From: Cyanobacteriota bacterium
GTDB lineage: Bacteria > Cyanobacteriota > Cyanobacteriia > SKYG9
Assembly (NCBI GenBank): GCA_025054735.1
Contig: JANWZG010000001.1
Coordinates: forward strand, 1-58,198
Reading direction: 5' to 3'
Length of the DNA stretch: 58,198 bases
The first letter of the stretch is position 1. Every line of letters begins with the position of its first letter. Below are positions 9,192 through 18,452 of this stretch, one piece after another. The translations under genes were made by a program, and so were the position numbers. Under the pieces are notes generated by a model. It was not told the DNA's origin, did no database searches, and saw only the letters and a list, made by a program, of their open reading frames with translations.

Positions 9192-9209
9192 TGAGGACTT
9201 AAGTCCTCA
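9192..9209. repeat. 18-bp perfect palindrome of a dispersed repeat family
   Basis: TGAGGACTTAAGTCCTCA is a perfect palindrome placed between the convergent genes ending at 9180 and 9260. Related elements occur at 15109-15128 and 27861-27890, also just after stop codons. In this position it may act as a two-way terminator, though it has no long T-run. Confidence 0.7.
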
Positions 9210-9259
9210 CGATGAGCCTTTACAGAAACTAGGTAACTACTCATCCTATGGCCATACGG

Positions 9260-10486
9260 TCACCTATTGCCGTTTACTGGATCACGGGCAGTACGTACCC
9301 ATTTGGTTTGACGGCGCACCAGAAATTTAGCGTAGAGGGGAATTTTCCAAAGGATGTAGCCGGGAATGCTCAAGAGCAGACCGGGCGGAAGCAAGCTGCG
9401 CCCAAATATTGCCCAAGCTCCCAAAATGGCAAGACTGAGGCATAAACCTTGGATAATCATAATGACAAAGGGAAGCCAAATTCCTAATGGCGTGACTAGG
9501 GCAGTCAATAGAGTTAGACCTAACCAGAGTAAAACCAGCAATGACAGGGGCGGGACGGCTAAGTCTAGTGCCATTGCTAGCAATGCAAAGCGCTTTTGCC
9601 GTAGGGCAGCGGTGAGTAGGCGGGGAACTTGAGTTAGCTGGGTCTGTAGATGGCCGTGTTCCCAGCGGGTGCGCTGACTTTTAGCCGCTTGTTCTTGTTG
9701 AGGTAAGCGTCCGAAGACTGTGACAGAACGACAAAGACGGGGAGGATAGCCTGCGATCGCCAAGTCAACCCCCAGCTGCATATCTTCCACAATGTTGCCA
9801 CTTGCCAGGGAAATCGTTTGCACAATGTTCCAAGGAAACGCCATACCAGTGCCTGTTAGCAAGCAAGGCATTCCCAATCGAGATAACCCCAGAGGGCGTA
9901 CCAGATTTTTGACTAAAAATGCCAGGGACGATACTGCATCTTTAGCGGTAGGGTGAGCTGGTTTTTCCATTAAGTAAATAGCCTGCACTGGACGCTGGGT
10001 TATGTAAGCTTGGTGAGCTAGTTGATCAACGGCTGGTGAGGGCATGTCACAGTCAGCGTCTACCAGAACTAGCACATCTGGCGGGTCAGCGGCCAAATGT
10101 TGAATACCATAATCTAGGGCGTAGCCTTTGCCGCGATGCTCCAGATCCGTTCGTTCTAAGACGATGGCACCCCGATCGCGGGCGATGTCTGCCGTATTAT
10201 CGCTACAGTTGTCGGCAACCACAACGAGACGATCGGGGGCAGTCACTTGTGGTAACAGCGTATCTAACGTGGCTGCAATGCCAAGGGCTTCGTCATGGGC
10301 GGGCATGAGGATGGCAACGCGAGGACGTGTTTCTGGGCGATCGCCCATTGAGTTATCCTTGGGTGGCCGGGGAAGCGTCTGGCTATGGTGAGAAAACACC
10401 GCAACCATACACTCAGTGAACAGCACCAGCACTGGAACCGAAAGCAGGAGTGCTAGTGTTAACAAAACGACATGAACAAGTGCCAC
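9260..10486 (-). CDS. Family 2 glycosyltransferase, membrane-bound
   Basis: 408 residues. An N-terminal membrane helix (about 8-30) is followed by a GT2 catalytic domain: VAILMPAHDE, VVVADNCSDNTA, VDADCD (DxD-type metal site), a VEDMQLG motif supplying the catalytic acid, and QRTRWEHG matching the (Q/R)xxRW motif of processive or cellulose-synthase-like GT2 enzymes. Two or three more membrane helices follow (about 300-385). This architecture fits a polymerising or lipid-linked sugar transferase at the inner membrane. It sits 64 bp downstream of the Wzc-like gene on the same strand, so the two are probably cotranscribed. Confidence 0.9.
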   Translation of the reverse strand: MALVHVVLLTLALLLSVPVLVLFTECMVAVFSHHSQTLPRPPKDNSMGDRPETRPRVAILMPAHDEALGIAATLDTLLPQVTAPDRLVVVADNCSDNTADIARDRGAIVLERTDLEHRGKGYALDYGIQHLAADPPDVLVLVDADCDMPSPAVDQLAHQAYITQRPVQAIYLMEKPAHPTAKDAVSSLAFLVKNLVRPLGLSRLGMPCLLTGTGMAFPWNIVQTISLASGNIVEDMQLGVDLAIAGYPPRLCRSVTVFGRLPQQEQAAKSQRTRWEHGHLQTQLTQVPRLLTAALRQKRFALLAMALDLAVPPLSLLVLLWLGLTLLTALVTPLGIWLPFVIMIIQGLCLSLAILGAWAIFGRSLLPPGLLLSIPGYILWKIPLYAKFLVRRQTKWVRTARDPVNGNR

Positions 10487-10550
10487 AAGCTATTCACCAA
10501 TCCATTCACCAATGTCATCACCCTGAAGTGTAGCGCTTTCATTCACTGCT

Positions 10551-12881
10551 TTAGCTATCAATAGACAGGGTGCTGGAATCTTGGGTGACGCGACCGAGTT
10601 CAGGCAGCTTCCAGCTAATTTCTCGATCGCCAATCTGGATTGTCTCTGGAATTTCCAAACTCTTTGCCTTTTGGGGATGGTTGGCAATAATACCCAAGAT
10701 AGGTAAATGATATTTCTCTAACTGTTTAATTACCTTGTTGACTGCCGAGCGTTTGGTTTCTCGCACAGCAACTACCATCAAGATGCCATCTGTGTAAGTT
10801 GCCAAGAAGTTAGCATCCAGAGGGCCTAGTAGGTCAGGAGTATCATAAATAACAAGATCAAACTGTTCTTCTAGGCGTTTTCTGAGGGTTTGCATTTGAG
10901 CCGAAGCCAGCAGCTTGGCAGAACCAGGAATAGCCCGACCAGAGGGCATGACATAGAGGTTTTCTGCCACAGGCGACTGTTGAATCAGGTAACTGGGTTC
11001 GACCTGATCCACTAGAAAATCACTCAGCCCTTTGGCGTTGGAAATATTCAGGCGATCGTGAATATCGGGCAGGCGCATGTTAGCATCCACCAGCAGAACC
11101 CGTTGACCCATGCTAGCTGCTGCCTGGGCTAAATGTAGCGCTACAGTTGACTTGCCATCTCCAGAAGATGCAGAACAAATAGCTACCGATCGGGGTGGAT
11201 TAAAAAACAACAGCTTTAGGTTGCCATAGAGTGTATCAAAAGCATTAAGAAAACTGGCTGTATTTGAAGCAGCTTCTAGATCGTCATCTACCTTAGACAG
11301 ATCTACAGGATCTGAGGAACTAAGTAGGTGTTGATAAAAAGGAATTGACCCCAAGAGTGGGAACGGCAATCCATCTTCCACATCTTCTACGCTGTAGAAA
11401 ATATCGCGGTACATCTCCCAAAGTATGGCCGCACCTACCCCTAACATCAAACCAGCTATCACCCCTAATAGCTGCTTTTTACGGTCAGGAGACTCTGCCA
11501 CCGGATTACCGTTGACATCTCTGGGGATACCTGGCTTGGAAATTAGTTCCCACGGTACTTGACTTTGGGCTGCCTCTACCCGCAGGGTTTCTCGTTGCAC
11601 TAACAGTTGATCTAGGGTGCGCGTAGCAATCTCTAACTGCCGTTGAATTTCAGTATAGCGGCCTGCAATCTCTGGGAATTCCCGCAGACGTGCTTCTAGT
11701 TCCCGCTTGGTTTTGGCAATGTCTTGACTGCGTGCCTCTAGGAGTTGAATCTGTGTAGTAGCGGCAACAAGTTGCTGAATCAATCCCAGCCGCACACTGT
11801 CCTGATAGGCAGTGACTTGGGGATTACTTAACACTCCAGTTAAGCTCTCTCCTGCGATCGCACGAGCCTCGTTTTGCAAGAGAGCTAACAGAGTCTGCTT
11901 TTGCTCTTGCAATGCTTGAATATTAGGGCTATCTGGCTGAAATCGAGTAGAATCAACAGCAATTTGAGTGTCAACAGCAGCTATTTTGGTGATAATTCCC
12001 TGATAGGTGGGATTTTGACTAATGGCAGCCGCAACGACTGCTTCCTGAGGCGAGAATCGTAACTGACTAGTCAGAGAATTGAATAATGTTTGTTGCTCAA
12101 TGAGCTGTCGTTGAGTATCTTGCTGTTGGACAGTAGTTTCGTTCAGCCGAGAAAGCAAGTTTCCGCCTTGGGCAGCCGGGTCAATCATCTGATACTGCTG
12201 TTGGAGTTGCCGCAACTGTTGCTGAAGCCCTGATACCCGTGCTTGTAAGCTTGGAAGTTGGTCTTCAATAAACTTAACCCCTTCACCCAGCCTACTTTTG
12301 CGCTCTTCCAGACTGTACTTTAGGTACTTGCTGGAGACGACCTCTAGTACATGTTGTACTAGGTCAGGGCTGTAGCCCTGATAGGTAACTTGTAAAATTT
12401 TTGTCTGCCCGTTTTCATCAACTCGCTTAACTTCCAAACCCTCTCTCAGGCTACTAGAGTTAAAGTCAGGAAACTTAGTCTTGACCTGTTCGCTAATTTC
12501 TGAAAGGATTTTGGGACTTTTGAGAATCTCTAACTGGGTTGCGTAGTCTAGCTCGGCGTTGGTTTGTGGGCCACCCCTAGCCACTACGGTGGGGTCTGTC
12601 AGCTTGGCCTCGGTCGAGACAGGCTCAACTAGAACTCGAAAGCCACCCGCGTAAATAGGGGGGCCTGGGTCACCTATGATAAACCCTAGTACGCCGACGG
12701 CAAAGGTGACAGAGGCAATGATGATTGAGCGCCGCTTGATAGTACGCAGGTATGGACGGAAGTTTAAGCCTTTTTTGGGTGTTGCAGAGTCATCAAATTC
12801 ACCGTCACTGGCAGGTTCTGGTACTACTTGCCGTGGTTGATAACTTGTCCCTATCGCCTCTACCCCGTTATGAAGTTCCAT
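10551..12881 (-). CDS. Wzc/ExoP-type polysaccharide chain-length protein with tyrosine-kinase-like ATPase domain
   Basis: 776 residues. An N-terminal Wzz domain has one membrane helix near 53-70. A long coiled-coil region (about 190-430) and a second helix near 466-490 follow. The C-terminal cytoplasmic BY-kinase domain has Walker A (SGDGKST, about 573-579), a Walker A' strand VLLVDANMRLP and Walker B LVIYDTPD. These proteins control export and length of exopolysaccharide with an outer-membrane Wza partner, which is not in this window. The family's usual C-terminal tyrosine cluster is missing: the tail ends RVTQDSSTLSIDS. The Walker A' usually reads DxDxRxP, and here the second Asp is Asn. 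Kinase activity is therefore uncertain, ATPase activity likely. Confidence 0.93.
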   Translation of the reverse strand: MELHNGVEAIGTSYQPRQVVPEPASDGEFDDSATPKKGLNFRPYLRTIKRRSIIIASVTFAVGVLGFIIGDPGPPIYAGGFRVLVEPVSTEAKLTDPTVVARGGPQTNAELDYATQLEILKSPKILSEISEQVKTKFPDFNSSSLREGLEVKRVDENGQTKILQVTYQGYSPDLVQHVLEVVSSKYLKYSLEERKSRLGEGVKFIEDQLPSLQARVSGLQQQLRQLQQQYQMIDPAAQGGNLLSRLNETTVQQQDTQRQLIEQQTLFNSLTSQLRFSPQEAVVAAAISQNPTYQGIITKIAAVDTQIAVDSTRFQPDSPNIQALQEQKQTLLALLQNEARAIAGESLTGVLSNPQVTAYQDSVRLGLIQQLVAATTQIQLLEARSQDIAKTKRELEARLREFPEIAGRYTEIQRQLEIATRTLDQLLVQRETLRVEAAQSQVPWELISKPGIPRDVNGNPVAESPDRKKQLLGVIAGLMLGVGAAILWEMYRDIFYSVEDVEDGLPFPLLGSIPFYQHLLSSSDPVDLSKVDDDLEAASNTASFLNAFDTLYGNLKLLFFNPPRSVAICSASSGDGKSTVALHLAQAAASMGQRVLLVDANMRLPDIHDRLNISNAKGLSDFLVDQVEPSYLIQQSPVAENLYVMPSGRAIPGSAKLLASAQMQTLRKRLEEQFDLVIYDTPDLLGPLDANFLATYTDGILMVVAVRETKRSAVNKVIKQLEKYHLPILGIIANHPQKAKSLEIPETIQIGDREISWKLPELGRVTQDSSTLSIDS

Positions 12882-13193
12882 CGCAACCTCTGCATGAAAA
12901 ACATCCTGACGAACTCAGCCTTACACCCTTTGGCGATCGTTGAGTACCTCTACGTCATGGCTAGCGCTGTATCAGTACTCATAACATCATAAACATGTAC
13001 CTAAAATCCAGACAAACTCAGACTCTACCTAACGACAGATTATTCATCATTCTTTAAATGGTACTAACATCTAATTGTTCATATGGCAAAGTTTTCGTTA
13101 AATTAACTAAATTTGCTCAAAGAATGTGTAGCTAATTTGCCACTATCTGTCTCCTGAAGCTAAGGATAGTTCTGGTAACGAAAGTCGTGCTGT
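12882..13193. other. Intergenic region upstream of the Wzc-like gene
   Basis: About 310 bp, AT-rich between 12980 and 13140, probably holding the promoter of the minus-strand wzc-like operon. No coding frame, clear promoter boxes or repeat could be assigned. Confidence 0.5.
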
Positions 13194-14306
13194 TCACAGG
13201 TCTCGGTAAGATTGGGTGGTTTCTAGGATCAGGCGTTGATCACGGGCACCATTGGGCAAATCATAACGCAGTAGTACAACACCTCGTAGAAGTGTAGCTT
13301 GGGGGGTTAGCCCTAGTTGATCTAACCGTAGGGCTACAAGGGGGATAACTTCTGGTGGGGGGGTTACCGCGCCTGGTGAGCTAGGGAGTAGTCGAGCACC
13401 AACGTTGCTGTAGACTGGAATCCAACGATTATCCTTGCGAGCATAGATTTGGTAAACAGCATTAGCATAGGTAGTTTGAGGCTTGTTGCGAATGGTTAAC
13501 TGTAGGGCGATCGCCGGTCGTCCTTGACTGCTAACCCTGAGCAGGTTCACCGTGCCGCTCCAGTGTTGAGCACCCTTGCCCTGGTCTAGGGGAAATACAG
13601 TGCCTGGAAACAATTGGTTATAAGACTGCTTGAGAGCATTGAACCCTGGCAATGGCTCTTGAAAACTCTGGAACAGGTCGCTGTTGAGAATCTGGTTAAA
13701 TTCCTGCTGAGTTAAGGATTGCACCTGTCCAGGAATGCCCCGGTTGTTAATGGTTACTCGTCGTCCCGGTGTGAGGATGACGGGTGGAGCAGTGGGGCGA
13801 TCGCGGCGCGTCAGGTTCACCTGTCCCTCTAGCACTGTAAACCTTTCGTGCTGTTGTTCGTCTACATCGATCAGGTAAAGGGTGCCTCGCACACCAGCAA
13901 TGTAATTGCGAGTGCAGGCATTGGCAGCGCCATTGACCAATACTTGTCCTTGTTGAACATGCACACACTGGTTGCCTACGGTGAGCACAGCGTTTGTGCC
14001 TAAGCGCCCGATCGCTCCAGTGTTAAAGCGAAGACTGGCTCTAGCCTGCCCTGTGCGAATCCGCTCGCCCGATCGGGCAATGTCGCGCACCTGCGCTAAC
14101 CGGTTTTGGATATACACTTGATTACTTTGCAGAATTTCGGTGATAGTAGCTTGGGTGATGGTTCTGCTCTGAGCAAAGGCAGGAAGACTGTGCAGCCCGA
14201 TCGTCAACAGACAACTGCAAACAGCAACCGCTAGCCAGCCTATAACTCGTCCGTACCGGTTATCTAGCCATCGTTTCAGCTTACGTACTGTGAGGTTAGT
14301 CGTCAT
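13194..14306 (-). CDS. FecR-domain periplasmic protein
   Basis: 370 residues from the ATG at 14304-14306, which has an AGGAG ribosome binding site 7 nt upstream; an open frame extends further but without such a site. There is an N-terminal signal-anchor (about 18-38, ending SLPAFAQ). A FecR domain follows (about residues 70-190: GAIGRLGTNAVLTV, GQVLVNG, VAGVRGTLYLIDVDE, FTVLEGQV), then a C-terminal part with beta-rich repeats. In cyanobacteria such proteins are often not tied to iron signalling. It precedes the wzc-like gene on the same strand, 312 bp apart, so a link to polysaccharide export is possible but unproven. Confidence 0.85.
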   Translation of the reverse strand: MTTNLTVRKLKRWLDNRYGRVIGWLAVAVCSCLLTIGLHSLPAFAQSRTITQATITEILQSNQVYIQNRLAQVRDIARSGERIRTGQARASLRFNTGAIGRLGTNAVLTVGNQCVHVQQGQVLVNGAANACTRNYIAGVRGTLYLIDVDEQQHERFTVLEGQVNLTRRDRPTAPPVILTPGRRVTINNRGIPGQVQSLTQQEFNQILNSDLFQSFQEPLPGFNALKQSYNQLFPGTVFPLDQGKGAQHWSGTVNLLRVSSQGRPAIALQLTIRNKPQTTYANAVYQIYARKDNRWIPVYSNVGARLLPSSPGAVTPPPEVIPLVALRLDQLGLTPQATLLRGVVLLRYDLPNGARDQRLILETTQSYRDL

Positions 14307-14693
14307 GGCTTGTCTCCTGTTCAAAACCGTGCAAGGGTACAAAAAGTACAGAACACGTCTATAGATTTGGTGAAGACAGACAGGAACGCCCGGTTCCAGC
14401 AGATGTCCCAGAAAGATAAGTGTCACTAATGGGGTCTAGGGACGATCGTGACTGCGAGGTCAGCAGTACATCAAGGCCAAACCCTGATCAACACAGAACT
14501 GATAGCAGGGAAACTGTAAGTTGTAACACTTTTGTAGTATGACAAGTGAGTCCAATTCTTAGTCCAAGGTTGTAGTACGTTCCCAAGCAAGCATCAGTAA
14601 AATTTATTATTGAAGTGCCCTAACCGACTTGACAATGTGCAATCTTGTGTCACTTGGGGCTAGATCAGGTAATCCACTCCTAAAAACCTGCAC

Positions 14694-14699
14694 TATAAT
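14694..14699 (+). promoter_or_regulatory. Candidate -10 box for the HU gene
   Basis: A perfect TATAAT lies 40 bp upstream of the HU start codon. No good -35 is present at 17 bp, so the promoter may rely on other elements. The remaining 14307-14690 stretch shows no gene that I can support. Confidence 0.4.
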
Positions 14700-14739
14700 C
14701 ACGGCAATCAAGTTGAGCGTAGCGTTTGAGGATACAGTC

Positions 14740-15069
14740 ATGAACAAGGGCGAATTAGTAGATGCCGTTGCAGGCAAGGTTTCGGTTACGAAGAAAGATG
14801 CAGATGCGATCATCACAGCGATCGTAGACTCGATTATGGAAGCGGTCTCAACTGGCGATCGAGTGACTCTAGTGGGCTTTGGCACCTTCGAAGCTCGCGA
14901 TCGGCAAGCACGAGAAGGGCGCAACCCCCAAACAGGCAAAACTATGACTATCCCAGCTACTCGAGTACCAGCCTTTTCTGCCGGGAAGGTGTTTAAGGAT
15001 AAGGTATTAGAAGCTAGGGATGCTGAAGAAGCTAAAGCAACTAAAGGTAAGGCTAAGGGCAAAAAATAG
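14740..15069 (+). CDS. hup: DNA-binding protein HU
   Basis: 109 residues from the ATG at 14740, which has a GAGG ribosome binding site about 10 nt upstream. An in-frame upstream extension has no similarity to HU. The protein matches the HU/IHF fold: NKGELVDAVAGK at the N-terminus, VTLVGFGTFE, then the DNA-minor-groove arm with RQAREGRNPQTGKTM and IPATRVPAFSAGKVFK. HU compacts and bends DNA in the nucleoid. It has a Lys-rich C-terminal tail (KATKGKAKGKK), longer than the about 90 residues of E. coli HU; such tails occur in cyanobacterial HU. A stem-loop follows 40 bp after the stop. Confidence 0.97.
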   Translation: MNKGELVDAVAGKVSVTKKDADAIITAIVDSIMEAVSTGDRVTLVGFGTFEARDRQAREGRNPQTGKTMTIPATRVPAFSAGKVFKDKVLEARDAEEAKATKGKAKGKK

Positions 15070-15108
15070 GCGATCGTCGCAGAGGCTAGGCAACAGGGGT
15101 AGCGCTTG

Positions 15109-15128
15109 GTGCGGACTGAAGTCCGCAC
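15109..15128. repeat. Stem-loop of the dispersed GGACTnnAGTCC repeat family
   Basis: GTGCGGACTGAAGTCCGCAC has 9-bp perfect arms and a 2-nt centre. It follows the HU stop codon by about 40 bp. It shares the GGACT..AGTCC core with 9192-9209 and 27861-27890. Confidence 0.65.
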
Positions 15129-15518
15129 TACAATTATGGCTTTGGCCCGACAACCAAGTGACTATTTCTTAATCAGGTCATTGTCTGCGAGCAAGTGCTT
15201 TGGCTTTGCTTCGTCGATACGGTTGATGATCCGTTTAGACTCTTCCACATCACGAATTGTCTTAGAAACCAAGTGTGGTTAACCCACGCTGTGGAATGGG
15301 TAGGCCTAGGACTTGGAACTAGCATAATTTTTAATCGCCGTAGGTAAAGTCTCCGGTATGTCTGGTTGATGATTGCATCCTATCCATTGGGTCTGAGAAG
15401 CTACAATGAGCGACTACAAGCTACAGGAGAGTGACGATACTGGTTGAATCGGGGTGAACTAGAGTGAAGAGGGGTGAAGTAAGCTGAGTATAAGCCTTAC
15501 TGCCTGAGGGTATAGATC
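15129..15518. other. Intergenic region after HU, no gene seen
   Basis: About 390 bp with no supported coding frame, promoter or long repeat. It includes short GTGAA-type repeats near 15430-15480 (gggtgaac, gagtgaag, gggtgaag) that look like low-complexity sequence. Confidence 0.4.
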
Positions 15519-15772
15519 ATGAATAGAGACGAGTTGATTGCTTAGTGACCTCGTCAACAGCAAGAGTCATTAGTTGCTCAGCTAACTCAGCCTATTGGCA
15601 TGACTCGATCACGAGCAGAATGCTTTGTGCGTTTGTGGATATATCGTAAGTCAAGCAACAGCAGGCACAACATCCACAGTTAAAACCACCCTTGTCAGCT
15701 CCACTCGTGCTGTACCCCATCACATGGCCCGACTATTGCGCACTTGGGCTAGTCAATACAGCCGAGGTATAA
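15519..15772 (+). pseudogene. Decayed gene of a cyanobacterial hypothetical family
   Basis: An ATG at 15519 starts MNRDELIA and then meets TAG TGA. The same frame continues as RQQQESLVAQLTQ and MTRSRAECFVRLWIYR. A +1 shift near 15648 is then needed to read VKQQQAQHPQLKPPLSAPL until a TAA at 15770. These pieces resemble an uncharacterised cyanobacterial protein with an N-terminal helix pair and 'AECFVRLWxY.. LKQQQ..P.L.PPL' pattern; that match is from memory and uncertain. Two stops and a frameshift make it a probable pseudogene. The rest of the 15129-16013 gap holds nothing I can name. Confidence 0.35.
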
Positions 15773-16013
15773 GGGTGTTGCATCGATCGCTTCCTAGTGC
15801 TGGACATAGAGCAGGCCATAGCATCATTCCGTGATACAGACTACGCCCTGTCAAACAATAGAGTTATCCTTCTTGCTACTCATTGAACTTTCTTGCTACC
15901 TAATTTAGAATAATCTGCTTTCATGGTCTGAAACCGTAAAGCCTGTCATAATCACCACAGGGATTGTTTGCACACTACCGCACTCGAATAACCGTAGCCC
16001 TGAAAATATCGCT

Positions 16014-17492
16014 ATGAGCCATGAAGACCCACTAGAACCGTCTGAGCACGAACCTGTAATAGATAGCTCTGATCATGCCGAGCCATCAGCCACAGCTAGC
16101 TCTCCGGAGGATCAACCCCAAGACTCAGCAACCCAAACTCCTTCTCTAAAACGAAAAGCTGTGATTGGTTCCGTTTGGGCCTTAGCCAATCATGGTGCTA
16201 AACAAGTGTTGCGCCTAGCTAGCAACATCGTGCTTGCTCGACTGCTGTTTCCTGAAGCCTTTGGTTTGATGACCCTGGTACAAACCTTTATGGTTGGTCT
16301 GGAAATGTTTTCAGACTTAGGCATCATGCCTAGCATTATCCAAAACAAGCGTGGTAACGATCCTGCATTCCTCAATACGGCTTGGACGATTCAAGTAATT
16401 CGCGGTTTATGTCTGTCTCTATGTGCCCTTGGACTTGCTCCTCTAGCAGCACAGTTTTACCGAGAACCATTTCTAATGCAGTTGTTGCCTGTGACAGGTC
16501 TACAGGCATTTATCAGTGGGCTGAATTCCACAAAGCTGGCCACAGCTAACCGCAGCCTCATGTTAGGCCGCTTGACTGCGATCGAGATTGGCTCCTATGT
16601 AGTGCAACTAGTCGTTACCATTGTTGCTGCCCTGCTGTATAGATTGAACGGAATTTCTGACTTTCGCGCTGTTTGGTCGCTAGTTCTGGGAGGCTTTGCT
16701 GGTACCGTTGCTCTGATGTTGGGCAGCCACTTTATATTAGAGGGTGAGCAGAATCGCTTCCATTGGGACAAAGAGGCGTTTCATTCCCTTAACCGGTTTG
16801 GACGCTGGATCTTTGTCAGCACAGTGTTTGGTTTCTTTGGCCTCCAGGGCGATCGCCTCATCCTAGGCCGTTTGCTCGATGTCAAAGCCCTGGGAGTTTA
16901 TTCCATTGCCCTTGGCCTCTCCAGTATTGCCATTCAACTGGTTGACCAAGTGAGTAGCAAAGTGTTGTTCCCCTCATACTCTGAATTGATTCGAGAACGC
17001 CCCGAACGCTTGTACCGCAATCTCCGCAAAGCTCGGTTGATCCTAGTTGGGCTGAGTGTTGGTTGTTCTGTGGGTATGGTGCTACTTGGTCGGCTAGCTA
17101 TCCAGATCCTTTATGACAATCGCTATGCAGATGCTGGATGGATCTTGCAAATCTTAGCTGTTGGCCTAATGGCGAGGGCATTGAGTATTACCTATGGTGA
17201 TGCGCTGATGGCAACGGGCAAAACTGTGCTGTTGGCTGTGTTAATCGGCTCTAGTATTACTATTCAGCTTACCTCAATGATTGTAGGTCACCATCTGGGT
17301 GGGTTTCCAGGCTTTGTAGTTGGTATCGCAGCCGCCAACTGGCTAATTTATCTAATGGATGCCACTGTCTTTTCCCGGATCAAGCTTTGGCAACCTGAAA
17401 TTGACCTGCCAGTGGCTGGGCTAGCGATCGTTATGTCCCTTGTTATCTATTTTTGGTCAGCAATCACATCAGTCATAACTGGCTTGCTTTGA
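16014..17492 (+). CDS. Polysaccharide flippase (Wzx/MATE-like, MOP superfamily)
   Basis: 492 residues. About 45 hydrophilic, acidic residues (PSEHEPVIDSSDHAEPSAT) precede a polytopic membrane protein with about 12-14 hydrophobic segments. VIGSVWALANHGAKQVLRLASNIVLARLL and PEAFGLMTLVQTF are typical of the first helices of Wzx-type lipopolysaccharide flippases. GRLLDVKALGVYSIA in the middle is the family's second inverted-repeat entry. It would move undecaprenyl-linked repeat units across the inner membrane. It begins a plus-strand pair with the GT2 gene that starts 20 bp after its stop. The charged N-terminal extension is longer than usual. Confidence 0.9.
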   Translation: MSHEDPLEPSEHEPVIDSSDHAEPSATASSPEDQPQDSATQTPSLKRKAVIGSVWALANHGAKQVLRLASNIVLARLLFPEAFGLMTLVQTFMVGLEMFSDLGIMPSIIQNKRGNDPAFLNTAWTIQVIRGLCLSLCALGLAPLAAQFYREPFLMQLLPVTGLQAFISGLNSTKLATANRSLMLGRLTAIEIGSYVVQLVVTIVAALLYRLNGISDFRAVWSLVLGGFAGTVALMLGSHFILEGEQNRFHWDKEAFHSLNRFGRWIFVSTVFGFFGLQGDRLILGRLLDVKALGVYSIALGLSSIAIQLVDQVSSKVLFPSYSELIRERPERLYRNLRKARLILVGLSVGCSVGMVLLGRLAIQILYDNRYADAGWILQILAVGLMARALSITYGDALMATGKTVLLAVLIGSSITIQLTSMIVGHHLGGFPGFVVGIAAANWLIYLMDATVFSRIKLWQPEIDLPVAGLAIVMSLVIYFWSAITSVITGLL

Positions 17493-17512
17493 ACTGTTAT
17501 TGCTCTGGAATC

Positions 17513-18421
17513 ATGATGACTGCATCTCCAAAGGTTTCTGTTTTGATGCCCATCTATAATGCTGAGAAATACTTGGCAAAGGCACTCAAAAGTGTCCTCA
17601 ATCAAACCTTCACAGATTTTGAGGTGATTGCTATTAATGATGGGTCTACTGATAGTTCTGAAGCCATACTCCACAGATTTGCCCAGCAGGACGATCGCAT
17701 ACGCATCTTCAGTCAGCCTAACCTCGGCCTCATTGATACCCTAAACAGAGGCATCACCTACGTTAACGGACAGTATATCGCCCGCATTGATGCGGATGAT
17801 GTTGCCCTACCAGAGTTGTTTGCTAAACAAGTTGCTTTTTTGGATAGTCACCCAGAGTATGTGGCAGTGGGTACACAGGTGCTCATGATTGATGCGGATG
17901 ATGCTCCCATTAAAGTTCACAATGATGTCATCACCCATGAAGAGATTGATGCTGAGCACCTGCTGGGAAACGGTACTTTTCCCCACTCAGGCGCTATGAT
18001 CCGCCGGGATGCGATCGTAAAGGTTGGTGGTTACCGGGAAGAACTTAAATCAGCAGAAGATATTGACTTGTGGCTACGGCTAGCAGAAATTGGTAAGCTG
18101 TGCAATCTACCAGAGGTGTTACTGAAGTATCGTCTACACCTGAAAAGCATTGGACACAGCAAGCGTAAACAACAAATTGAATCAACTCGCCGACTGATTA
18201 TCGATGCTCACCAGCGACGCGGGTTGCCCGTGCCTGAAAATCCTTATCCTACCGATGACAAGGAAGACTCTATATACGGAACCTATCAACGTTGGGGTTG
18301 GTGGGCAATTCAGGGAAAAAATCTCAAGACAGCACGTAAATATGCATTTCGTGCTCTCTGGAAAAAGCCTTGGTCTTTTGAGTCTTGGAGGCTGCTGTTC
18401 TGTGCCCTGCGGGGATGGTAA
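17513..18421 (+). CDS. Family 2 glycosyltransferase
   Basis: 302 residues from the ATG at 17513 (GGA 4-8 nt upstream); the frame continues upstream into the flippase gene but MTASPKVSVLMPIYN is the natural N-terminus. GT2 features: VSVLMPIYNAEKYL, VIAINDGSTDSS, RIDADD (DxD) and a later SAEDIDLWLRL, which matches the acid/base ED motif. It lacks membrane helices and so would act in the cytosol on lipid-linked acceptors. It is 20 bp from the flippase and probably cotranscribed with it. Donor sugar unknown. Confidence 0.93.
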   Translation: MMTASPKVSVLMPIYNAEKYLAKALKSVLNQTFTDFEVIAINDGSTDSSEAILHRFAQQDDRIRIFSQPNLGLIDTLNRGITYVNGQYIARIDADDVALPELFAKQVAFLDSHPEYVAVGTQVLMIDADDAPIKVHNDVITHEEIDAEHLLGNGTFPHSGAMIRRDAIVKVGGYREELKSAEDIDLWLRLAEIGKLCNLPEVLLKYRLHLKSIGHSKRKQQIESTRRLIIDAHQRRGLPVPENPYPTDDKEDSIYGTYQRWGWWAIQGKNLKTARKYAFRALWKKPWSFESWRLLFCALRGW

Positions 18422-18452
18422 GGTTGAGCTTGAACTTGCCTCAGCAGGAGCA

